A DNA stretch of 47,954 nt. It comes from a virus. Position 1 is the stretch's first letter, and each line of letters begins with the position of its first letter. Position numbers and translations under genes: made by a program. The stretch spans positions 1-47,954 of the IMG/VR virus record IMGVR_UViG_3300047359_000988. One strand, 5' to 3'. Below the pieces are notes generated by a model. It was not told the DNA's origin. It was given only the letters and a program-made list of their open reading frames with translations, and did not search any database. This document shows, one piece after another, positions 40,456 through 47,954 of the stretch.

Positions 40456-41664
40456 TTAAGTGCTTACGCTTACGTCTAAATCGTTAATGCCTGGGCCTTT
40501 AGCAGTAAACAACATTCTTGCATCGTAGCCTGCACTGCCTGCGGCAATTTCATATTCAACTACAATCTTATCGCTTGACATTGTTACGCTGTTCACAGCA
40601 ACACGACTAGCACCACTAGCAAATTCTAATGCTGATATTCTATCACTTCTTCGTAAATTAGTGCCTTCACTCATTAGTGTATGAACAATTCTTTGAATAT
40701 AGTTATCAGGTCCTGAGTTGTTTCTTGATCCACTAAAGTCTGCTGTTAACACTGTTCCACGCAACCCAGCAACGTTGAGAGTAACTGTGATTGTAGAAGT
40801 TACCGTGCCACTAGTGCCGTGATTATATGCTACAACAACTTCGTCGTATCTTCTACGTAAAACTTTTGTTTCACCGCCACTAAAATCACTTATATGATCG
40901 TGTTCATAACCTGGATCAGATGTTCTTAACCCCCAGTTACCATTGCTGTCAATTACAGCTCTAACAACGGCATTACTTCCTGTTGTAGCTGTCCAAAATT
41001 GAATTGCTCCATCATCAGTGTTGTCGTCAGTTACACCTCTAATATTACATATAACTTTATTTGAATTATCAAATATAACTTGTCCTACATCAGTAGTACT
41101 TGTTCGTTCACCCCTTAGTCTAAGAACAGCTGCATCATCTGATTTGTTGTTGTGAATCATGACTTCAGTATTAGCATATGTTGAATCATCTTCATAAATG
41201 TATAACTTAGTTGCAGGATTAGTTGAGCCAATACCAACATAGCCTTCTTCGTTTATGGTCATTTTGTTAGTCAGCACATCATCTTTTCTTGTGTAAAAAT
41301 CTAATTGACCATTGAAGTTTGTTGATGCACCGTTTGTGTACCAATCATTAGTTCCATTGACTCCTTTTCTTCCAACTACTTTTGCCGCTACTCTATTACT
41401 TTCAACTCCTGCTTCAACTGAAGGTAGGTCAAAGGTTAGTGCTATGGCATGCTCATAGCCTGTTGAATTGTTAAAAACAGTTTGTCCGTGGCTTAATCTT
41501 AGCCCTTCAACTTCAGCATCGACGCCGCTTTTCTTAACATGTATCATGCCATCTGATACAAGTCCATTTACTGTTATTAATTGATTCTCAAGTCCTCTTA
41601 GTGTAAGAGCTTTGTTAATTTCTTCTCTAAGATCTATTTGAGGTCTTGTTACTTTAATTGCCAT
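40456..41664 (-). CDS. Tail-fibre protein
   Basis: The product is 402 residues. A helical N-terminal segment with REEINKALTLRGLENQLITVNG leads into a beta-rich body; NEEGYVGIGSTNPATKLYI is a motif common in phage fibres before the receptor-binding end. The C-terminal about 120 residues are beta-rich and lack the S74 chaperone motif. The ribosome site GAGGGATAAT is formed by the end of the previous fibre gene. It is probably a distal fibre subunit. Confidence 0.8.
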   Translation of the reverse strand: MAIKVTRPQIDLREEINKALTLRGLENQLITVNGLVSDGMIHVKKSGVDAEVEGLRLSHGQTVFNNSTGYEHAIALTFDLPSVEAGVESNRVAAKVVGRKGVNGTNDWYTNGASTNFNGQLDFYTRKDDVLTNKMTINEEGYVGIGSTNPATKLYIYEDDSTYANTEVMIHNNKSDDAAVLRLRGERTSTTDVGQVIFDNSNKVICNIRGVTDDNTDDGAIQFWTATTGSNAVVRAVIDSNGNWGLRTSDPGYEHDHISDFSGGETKVLRRRYDEVVVAYNHGTSGTVTSTITVTLNVAGLRGTVLTADFSGSRNNSGPDNYIQRIVHTLMSEGTNLRRSDRISALEFASGASRVAVNSVTMSSDKIVVEYEIAAGSAGYDARMLFTAKGPGINDLDVSVST

Positions 41665-41665
41665 A

Positions 41666-44600
41666 TTATCCCTCTGCTACCATTCCGTCTATTGCTGTTA
41701 TATTTGTTCCAACAGCGTCTGTAGAATTATTTACTCTTACAAGTCCTTGGAACTCACTTCTTCCGGAACTTGTGCCAGCATGTACTCTTTCAGTAATTGA
41801 GTCATAAGCAAGTCCTGATATTCTTTCTTTGTTACTTGATGTATCGTCCCAATACAATGTTGCTTTTGCATTTGGTTCAAATAATTTCTTTTCATCATTA
41901 AATATTTTTGCTATTTCATTTGCTGTTGCTTTTTTACTACTAACTTTTAACAATGCAAGTTCACCTAACCATGGATACGATACTGTACCTGTATTATTAA
42001 TGTATGCACCTATTCTTGTGTGGTTGTCTGGATGGCTTACATCGTCAGGGCCGCCGGCGGCTGTTCTTATTAATTGACCATCAATGTACAGTTGTAGTTC
42101 GTCATTGTCTCTTACACATGCAAAATGTTGCCATGTATCTGCGTTCATTGGATCGCCAGTGAGTGTTGTCATAGTGGCGCCAGTGTAGAAGTAAAATGTT
42201 TCATCAGTGTTTACACCAATTTCAATTGTGTTAGCATTGCTTGCATATCTACGTCTATGGAATAATGTTTGAACGGATGTACTTGCTACTGGTTTGATCC
42301 AACCTTGTATTGTAAAGTTGCCTGTACCAAAATCTAAGTCATCGTTATACGGTGCTTCCATATAGTTGCTTGTGCTAAACGGTCCGTAACTTACTAAGTC
42401 AGTACCTGTGTTACATGCTTGCTTAGGTATTGTGCCGTAAACAGGAATTGATTGGAAATTACCTGATCTATCATCTTCAGCAAGCATTACACTTACATCA
42501 TCAAAGTCTGCTGTTACAGCCGAGCCGCCAGTTGCACCAAGTTCAATTCTTGATGTTGTGCCTGTTGCAACAAACGATCCTGTTAGTACATCTGCTGTAG
42601 CAGCTGTTGTTGACTTTGTTTCGCCACCCGGATGATAGATGCTTGCATATTGATTGTTGGTTGCAATTACTTTTGCTCTTACCATGTAGGTTACACCTAC
42701 CACTGTTGTAATATCTTGATAACATTGATTTGCAGCCGAGCCACTGTTTCTATCTACTCTTATGTACCCACCTTGGTCTGTAATTATACTTGTACCGTTT
42801 GTACTCCAACCTGTTGTTCCGCCACTAAAGTCACCGTTTGTAATAAGTTCTCCTGAACCTACAACATCTGTATCATCATTGTCACTCATAATTACTAATT
42901 TAGTTTGACGCTGTTGCCAACCTGTGTTGTGATCTGTTTGTATATGAGCATGCAAAGTTACTTGTGCATCTGTATCAGTGAAATCAAATAATAGTAAGCC
43001 ATCATCTTTCGTACCTGCAGCTGGTCCATCTAAGAAATTCATTGCCGCGTCATTTTCAAAACCTGCTTTAATCTCTCCAGATTCGTTGGTGGTGGTTATT
43101 GCATATCCGCCTGTTGTAAGATTATCTGTGCCGTTGTCCCAAGTCCAGTCAGCTGTTATAACACTTGGATCAACAACATAAGTATCTCTAAAACTTAGAT
43201 AGGTATCAAAACTATCGCCGGCATACCATAAGTCACCGTTAGGAGTAATTGTTATATGTCCTACGTAATTGTATGCAGAGCCTGTTGTACTTGTTCCATC
43301 ATGTACTGTTGCTCTATCAGACATTATAACTGATAGACCTCCTGCTGTGCCTACAAATATAGTTGGGTCTTGCAATCCTGTTCTTGGATTAACAGGAGTA
43401 TCAGATAACACTTTTGCTGTTACACATATAGCCGAATTGTCTGCTATTCTAAGAACGCCTCTAGCACCTTGGCTGTCTATTCGTTCACTGTTGCGACTAG
43501 CAATACCTTCTGCTGTGTAGTGATATCCAGCTTCTATCATATCGCCACTGTCTCTAACAAAATCCATTATGCCAAAACGCAATCCGTCTGTTCCACCACA
43601 AGTATACATTTGTCCGTTCATAGCAAAGATGTTTACTACAGTTTGTCCGCCTGATACATGTTTCATCCACATAGTGTTATCAATATTAAACACCATCCAC
43701 ATAGCCATGTCAGGGTGATCAGCATCATATATTGTTACTGTGTTTGCTGTGTTGTCTGCAACAATTAATGCTACCGCAGGAAAGTCTTTTCTACTTCCTC
43801 TTGATGATGTATTAAGTGTTTCGTTGTACCAACTAGTGCCTTGTACTCGTCTTCTCCAAGCGCCGCCGTCTGAATCAAGTCTTGTGTCATACAAGAACAT
43901 TGCTGACTCAGTTGTTGTTATTGATGTGTCAATTGCACCTAGTGCTACATCACCTGTAATTTCTACGCCTTTGGCTGTTGTTTCTAGTTTCTTAGCATTG
44001 TCATAGAATATATCAAGCGAACCATTTACATTAAATGTAAGTCCATACTCAGCAAGAGTAGAACGTAAACTTATTTCGTTGTTTGACTGTACAAACAAAC
44101 TACCACTTGCACCTGCTTCAGTAATAAAACTGTCTGTTGCTGTTGTGTATACTTCTAAGTTATCGTTGTAGTTGCTTTTGATACCTTCGTTAAACTTAGC
44201 GTCTACACTAAATGTTGTTCCATCTGGTGTAAGGCTAAGAATAGTTTTGTCTAGCGATGATACTTTACTTGTTCTTACATCTAGTTGCTGACCTACGTCA
44301 TTTATATCTAAGTACGAAGTACCAGCAACGTTAAATCTTAAATTGTTTTCTGCAAAACGTGAGCCTGTTGTGCCTACAGTAATCTCTGCACCGTCTACAT
44401 CTAGTGTGCCTACCATAGTAACGTTACCACTTGAATCAATAGTAACGTCTGCAGTCATAGTGTCCGAACCACTTAATACAAGTGAGTTAGTTCCATTTGG
44501 AACACCTATACGTGCTTTACCGTTTGCACCGTCAAAGAATCTAATCTGTGAATCTTCATTAGATCCACCTTTGATCTGTATTCTACCTTTTGTTCCACTA

Positions 44601-45529
44601 CCAAAGTTAAACAAGTCACCGTCAGCATTAAAGTTACCTGTTACATTTACAGGCTTGTTTAAGTCCCAACTGGTTGTGCTGTGTACATATGTAATTGTAG
44701 CACTTGCTCCATCTACTGTAATACCTGCGCCGTTGGCCGCAGAACTACCTGCCGCTCCACTTGCTAGTGTAATGTTTATATCGTCTATGTCTAGTGTTGT
44801 AGAATTAATAGTTGTTTGTGTACCATCAACTTGTAGGTCACCAGCAATAACTACTGTACCTGTGTTGTCTCCGTGTGCCGCTGGGTCAATAGTAAATGTA
44901 GCAGGTCCTCTTAGGTAACCTGTAGTTGTAATATTACCTACGCTAATTGCTGCACCACTTTGTAGAGCTGAATCTGCTAATAAGCCTTGTGCAGATGTTG
45001 CGTAATCTGTTGCGGCTGTCGTTGCGGCTGTTCCTAACCCTAGTGTTGTTCTTGCCGCTGTTGCATCAGCGTCATCAACTAAGGTTCCACCAAATGTTGA
45101 TATAGCAGAACTAGCCACAGCATCGGTTATACCATAACCTGCTAAGGTAGTAGGAGTTGATGTAAGATCTGCGTATGCAACACTTGTTAAGAACGTACTA
45201 GTGTCTGGGGGTGTATATGTAAACGTGCCTGTTGTATTGTCATATGCAATAGCACCATCGCCTGCGGCTGTACCTTCTGTACCTACACTTAGGTCTGTAA
45301 GCGTAAGAGCATCTGTTATTCCATAGCCTGCTAGTGTAGTAGGTTTGCTGTTTAGATCATTAAAGTTATAGGATATAGAATAAGCCAATGACGTCCATGC
45401 TGTAATACCGTCACCAACTTTAAGTTTTAATGTATCTGTTTCTACGCCCGGTTCACCTAGAGCTAATACTGTATTTGCTGCTGTCCAGTTAGCGGCGGTA
45501 TCTCTGCGTAGTTGAATTTTTACTGCCAT
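41666..45529 (-). CDS. Large tail fibre with LamG/concanavalin-like domain
   Basis: The product is 1287 residues. The N-terminal VKIQLRRDTAANWTAANTVL and GEPGVETDTLKLKVGDG form the usual fibre attachment domain. Two copies of L-x-S-x-PTTLAGYGITDA follow. The middle is beta-rich with GNVTMVGTLDVDG-type repeats. A carbohydrate-binding-like domain is near 880-980. Near the C-terminus a LamG-type lectin domain (about 1040-1200) has GTGNFTIQGWIKP, WQHFACVRDNDELQLYIDG and WLGELALLKV. It likely recognises host glycans. A late-type box precedes it. Confidence 0.87.
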   Translation of the reverse strand: MAVKIQLRRDTAANWTAANTVLALGEPGVETDTLKLKVGDGITAWTSLAYSISYNFNDLNSKPTTLAGYGITDALTLTDLSVGTEGTAAGDGAIAYDNTTGTFTYTPPDTSTFLTSVAYADLTSTPTTLAGYGITDAVASSAISTFGGTLVDDADATAARTTLGLGTAATTAATDYATSAQGLLADSALQSGAAISVGNITTTGYLRGPATFTIDPAAHGDNTGTVVIAGDLQVDGTQTTINSTTLDIDDINITLASGAAGSSAANGAGITVDGASATITYVHSTTSWDLNKPVNVTGNFNADGDLFNFGSGTKGRIQIKGGSNEDSQIRFFDGANGKARIGVPNGTNSLVLSGSDTMTADVTIDSSGNVTMVGTLDVDGAEITVGTTGSRFAENNLRFNVAGTSYLDINDVGQQLDVRTSKVSSLDKTILSLTPDGTTFSVDAKFNEGIKSNYNDNLEVYTTATDSFITEAGASGSLFVQSNNEISLRSTLAEYGLTFNVNGSLDIFYDNAKKLETTAKGVEITGDVALGAIDTSITTTESAMFLYDTRLDSDGGAWRRRVQGTSWYNETLNTSSRGSRKDFPAVALIVADNTANTVTIYDADHPDMAMWMVFNIDNTMWMKHVSGGQTVVNIFAMNGQMYTCGGTDGLRFGIMDFVRDSGDMIEAGYHYTAEGIASRNSERIDSQGARGVLRIADNSAICVTAKVLSDTPVNPRTGLQDPTIFVGTAGGLSVIMSDRATVHDGTSTTGSAYNYVGHITITPNGDLWYAGDSFDTYLSFRDTYVVDPSVITADWTWDNGTDNLTTGGYAITTTNESGEIKAGFENDAAMNFLDGPAAGTKDDGLLLFDFTDTDAQVTLHAHIQTDHNTGWQQRQTKLVIMSDNDDTDVVGSGELITNGDFSGGTTGWSTNGTSIITDQGGYIRVDRNSGSAANQCYQDITTVVGVTYMVRAKVIATNNQYASIYHPGGETKSTTAATADVLTGSFVATGTTSRIELGATGGSAVTADFDDVSVMLAEDDRSGNFQSIPVYGTIPKQACNTGTDLVSYGPFSTSNYMEAPYNDDLDFGTGNFTIQGWIKPVASTSVQTLFHRRRYASNANTIEIGVNTDETFYFYTGATMTTLTGDPMNADTWQHFACVRDNDELQLYIDGQLIRTAAGGPDDVSHPDNHTRIGAYINNTGTVSYPWLGELALLKVSSKKATANEIAKIFNDEKKLFEPNAKATLYWDDTSSNKERISGLAYDSITERVHAGTSSGRSEFQGLVRVNNSTDAVGTNITAIDGMVAEG

Positions 45530-45553
45530 ATATCTATCCTAATTATCTAGTAG

Positions 45554-45560
45554 TATTTAT
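45554..45560 (-). promoter_or_regulatory. Late-type promoter box of the large tail fibre
   Basis: The minus strand reads CGATAAATAC, 25 nt before the ATG at 45529. Confidence 0.52.
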
Positions 45561-45568
45561 CGTTACTA

Positions 45569-45799
45569 CTAGGAACCCCATACGGTTCCTGCAATGTCTT
45601 GCACAAACTGAGGATACGAAGTAACATCAGTTCCTGTTGGAAGGTTTACTACACGACTTTTTCGTATAGGTAGATCTGCATCTTCGGGATCATCCCAAGT
45701 ATCTATAAGGGTAACGGATAGTACACTTTGAGTATAGTCTGTTGCATCTCTTACAGTTACATCTACTCTTTTAACTACAGTTGTTTTTGTAATTGCCAT
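45569..45799 (-). CDS. Small beta-rich tail-associated protein
   Basis: The product is 76 residues: TVVKRVDVTVRDATDYTQSVLSVTLIDTWDDPEDADLP followed by a short beta/helix end. AGGAGACTAATT gives a strong ribosome site formed by the end of the upstream fibre gene. It lies between two large fibre genes, so it is probably a fibre-associated or assembly protein. No family is recognised. Confidence 0.68.
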   Translation of the reverse strand: MAITKTTVVKRVDVTVRDATDYTQSVLSVTLIDTWDDPEDADLPIRKSRVVNLPTGTDVTSYPQFVQDIAGTVWGS

Positions 45800-45801
45800 A
45801 A

Positions 45802-47954
45802 TTAGTCTCCTGCTAATAGAATTTTTACATCATTGCCTGTTCTATACAGGCCTCCAGTTGGTACACCGCCTGCTCTTGCATCACTTGCTGATGGATAGCT
45901 ATCACTCTCTGCAAGGTGTGTCATAATAATACCAGAGAAAGCTGTTGAAGCTGGCGCAGCTACTACAAACCCTGTTTTTGGAGCAGCTGCACTTATACCT
46001 GTACCTACTACAAATCTTTGATTCTGTACCCAAGTTGCTCCTACACCGTCATCTGTATCAAACTTTTTCAAAGGATCATTATGGGCGCCTACAACGGTAG
46101 AGCCTTTTTCCCACTCATATGGATCATCAGCAGTTGCTCTGTTAAGAGGTGTTTTTAACTGATAACCAAGACACATTCCTCCATCACCCAGCGGTTCATT
46201 TTTATAGCCTGCCGCAAAGAGATAGTCATTGCCAGTAGTATGTTCTGCACTGCCTAGTACATTAAGGGCTCCGACAGCTGCAGAAGCTCTTGTGTTTGTT
46301 AATCTTTGTATCTCTCCAGCCGCAAAACCTTGTGGTGCTGTATCAAGTATATGATACAATCCTATAGCACCCGAATGATCTGAATCTGCTTTAATGTTAC
46401 TAGATTTACCATAATTAAAGGAGTGCGCCGAGTCTATTTTGTGCGCTTCAAAGTTTTCACTGCTTCCACCTATGCCTCCGGCTATAAAAGAATTAGTAGC
46501 ATTTGAAGTTAGTATAGTTTGCTTTCCAAAAAGTACGCCGCCTTCAGCATGGTTTTCTGAATAATAAATTGTTGATCCACCTGGATACGATCCGTTCCCC
46601 CAAGTAAATCCATAATTGCCAGTAGTTTTTGTAATATAGCCGCCAGCGAATATCGACGTTTTAGCTGATACTCCATCACCTGCTATTACACTTCCGCCAT
46701 GCGCCACACTGTTTGTTATATAAGATTTAACATCAACTCGAGATCCAGAAGCTAAGTTTGAAACTGTATCAGCTGAAAAATCAATATCGTCGCCAAAGCC
46801 AATGTTGTTACTTCCATAGTTGAAAGAGTTTCGACCTACTAACATACCATAGTCAGTATCTTGATTAATTTGCAAATCTCCTGCGGTATAGGTTCCCCGT
46901 CTATCATTGCCTACATGGATACCGTTTTGAGTTGTGTGGAATATAAGTTCTTGTCCATCTACTTCAGACGTTGCAAAATTAAATATTCGAAGGCCACCAA
47001 CATCTCCATTTTTACCAACATTCACTAGTATCTCATGTGCGTCTAGAGTCATAGTACCTTGATCCGACCGTATAACTATTTGATCGTTTGCAGATGATGT
47101 TTGATCATCATAAAAAAGTGCAAAGTTATTAATTCCTTGGCCTGTTCCAATTACTACAGTGTCTACAGAAGCATCTGCGACTTGTTGTCTGTTATTTCCA
47201 AGAGGACTACCTGCTGAGCTGGCTTCAATAGCATTGACAGCACTTACAACACCAGTATGCATTAAGGTTTGTGCAGGTAGGGCAACTTCGTACCAGCTAG
47301 CCTTCTGCTCTCCGTTTGGTCCGCCAATTGCTATCTCATTGTCCTGCAAATCGGCAACACCTACTATAGGCGCATTTATATCTACAAGAATTGAACCTGT
47401 TGTTGCATCTGTTGTAATTATTGTAGCGACTTGTTGTGTACTAATTTGGAAAGCATTAGGAGCTGTTCTAGTTAAATCACCTGCGATTTCAGAAACATAT
47501 AAAAGGTTACCACTACCTGGTATAGCGGTTGTAGTAGTGTCTATATTTGAAAGAATACCTTTTGTTAAGAGCTTAGTAGTACTCTGAGAACTTACTGTCT
47601 CTGTAGCAATGCCAACTGCATGAGAGCTTATATTATTTGCGTCAGCAAGTTGTACAACAGGAACGCCTGCGTCTGTTGTTGAAATAATATAACAAACCTG
47701 ACCTTTAACTAGATCAGCTGCGGATTGTACTGTAAGGTATTGCTCTTCGATACGTGCATTACCGGCAAGTGCTGTAGTAGATGTTGTGCCTATCTGTAAT
47801 AATGTAGGCTTACTTGTTAGGTCATCGTAGTCACCACTAAACAACGTAGGCTTACTTGTTAACGAATCATATACTCCGTCAAATAATGTAGGCTTGTTTG
47901 TTAGGTCTGTATAGTCACCACTAAACGCTGTTGGAATAGTAGGCTTGTTTGTTA
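45802..47954 (-). CDS. Tail-fibre protein (5' end outside window)
   Basis: The frame is open from the right edge to a TAA at 45802 (about 717 codons seen). The upstream part is a repeat of LTNKPTLFSGDYDD type. Then come a beta-rich middle, a region with GSNNIGFGDDIDF and many GNx turns, and a C-terminus ending VPTGGLYRTGNDVKILLAGD, typical of marine phage fibres. The frame has a TTG at 47844, but it stays open upstream, so the true start is outside the window. It heads the fibre gene set. Confidence 0.82.
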   Translation of the reverse strand, partial: TNKPTIPTAFSGDYTDLTNKPTLFDGVYDSLTSKPTLFSGDYDDLTSKPTLLQIGTTSTTALAGNARIEEQYLTVQSAADLVKGQVCYIISTTDAGVPVVQLADANNISSHAVGIATETVSSQSTTKLLTKGILSNIDTTTTAIPGSGNLLYVSEIAGDLTRTAPNAFQISTQQVATIITTDATTGSILVDINAPIVGVADLQDNEIAIGGPNGEQKASWYEVALPAQTLMHTGVVSAVNAIEASSAGSPLGNNRQQVADASVDTVVIGTGQGINNFALFYDDQTSSANDQIVIRSDQGTMTLDAHEILVNVGKNGDVGGLRIFNFATSEVDGQELIFHTTQNGIHVGNDRRGTYTAGDLQINQDTDYGMLVGRNSFNYGSNNIGFGDDIDFSADTVSNLASGSRVDVKSYITNSVAHGGSVIAGDGVSAKTSIFAGGYITKTTGNYGFTWGNGSYPGGSTIYYSENHAEGGVLFGKQTILTSNATNSFIAGGIGGSSENFEAHKIDSAHSFNYGKSSNIKADSDHSGAIGLYHILDTAPQGFAAGEIQRLTNTRASAAVGALNVLGSAEHTTGNDYLFAAGYKNEPLGDGGMCLGYQLKTPLNRATADDPYEWEKGSTVVGAHNDPLKKFDTDDGVGATWVQNQRFVVGTGISAAAPKTGFVVAAPASTAFSGIIMTHLAESDSYPSASDARAGGVPTGGLYRTGNDVKILLAGD
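47804..47954 (-). repeat. Short tandem repeats in the tail-fibre gene
   Basis: Four near-identical copies (plus strand GTAGGCTTACTTGTTA or with GT for AC) begin at 47804, 47846, 47888 and 47939. The period is 42 or 51 nt (14 or 17 codons), encoding LTSKPTLF/LTNKPT-type units. This is the usual coiled or beta shaft repeat of phage fibres and can vary in copy number. Confidence 0.85.

Noticed and set aside
44343-44918. 191-codon plus-strand frame opposite the large tail fibre
   Set aside because: It is an antisense shadow with low-complexity Pro/Ser/Val composition inside a well-supported fibre gene.
47804-47954. Regularly spaced repeats that could suggest a CRISPR array
   Set aside because: The repeats are in frame within a tail-fibre gene, encode a known shaft motif, and the spacers are also similar to each other.

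Overview
The window is AT-rich, tightly packed and almost entirely coded on the minus strand. It looks like part of the genome of a T4-like marine myovirus. Supporting signs are class I ribonucleotide reductase with a glutaredoxin, a PAAR spike tip, long tail fibres, a SleB-type lysin, S21, Hsp20, many short conserved proteins of the kind found in cyano- and pelagimyophages, and T4-type late promoters (ATAAATA). The host is inferred to be a heterotrophic alphaproteobacterium, possibly SAR11. The reasons are a curli cluster (known from pelagimyophages), a PcyX-type bilin reductase (known from marine viral metagenomes), a DUF1127 protein, a mitochondrial/alphaproteobacterial-type alternative oxidase, and no photosynthesis genes. 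No T4 head or tail core gene lies in the window, so this placement is inference.

Layout, read leftward for the minus strand. 1-6.2 kb is a surface/signalling block: csgF, csgG, two curlin-repeat proteins, a FecR protein with a curlin-like tail, two small proteins and a CHASE2-cyclase cut by the window edge. 6.3-7.4 kb is an unknown protein with a capsid-targeting-like N-terminus. 7.5-11.6 kb holds proteostasis and bilin genes: groES, groEL, hsp20, clpS, heme oxygenase and pcyX. 11.6-15.7 kb holds a beta-barrel protein, a membrane transporter-like protein, guaC, a 2OG-Fe(II) oxygenase and rpsU. 15.7-19.7 kb holds a large membrane/coiled-coil protein, three overlapping lipoproteins and the SleB hydrolase. 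19.8-21.5 kb holds a nuclease, a second beta-barrel and small proteins. 21.5-25.8 kb holds PAAR, an Sm-like protein, glutaredoxin, nrdB and nrdA. 26.2-35.4 kb is a virion block: a beta-helix tail protein, a RecB-like exonuclease, a structural gene broken at a slippery A-run, small basic proteins, and a ligase-like/nucleotidyltransferase pair. 35.4-36.2 kb (+) is a lipase. 36.2-38.2 kb holds prs and a PiT-like phosphate permease. 38.6-40.4 kb (+) is a cassette of DUF1127, three micro-proteins, alternative oxidase and a small protein. 40.5-48 kb holds tail-fibre genes, the last running off the window.

Two promoter classes can be read by eye. Sigma-70-like TTGAC(A/T)-17/18-TATAAT-like pairs precede groES, rpsU, the lipoproteins, nrdB, the exonuclease, prs, the permease and others. 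ATAAATA late-type boxes precede csgF, hsp20, nrdA, tail and structural genes, the lipase and the oxidase cassette. This suggests an early programme for metabolism and chaperones and a late one for virion and surface proteins.

Most notable: a phage alternative oxidase with all its iron ligands; curli, FecR and CHASE2-cyclase genes in one block; a shared leader in front of hsp20 and groEL; a dnaX-like slippery site (or a homopolymer error) in a structural gene; a family of T4-like capsid-targeting N-termini on putative virion enzymes; and a divergent regulatory region with a 17-bp palindrome.
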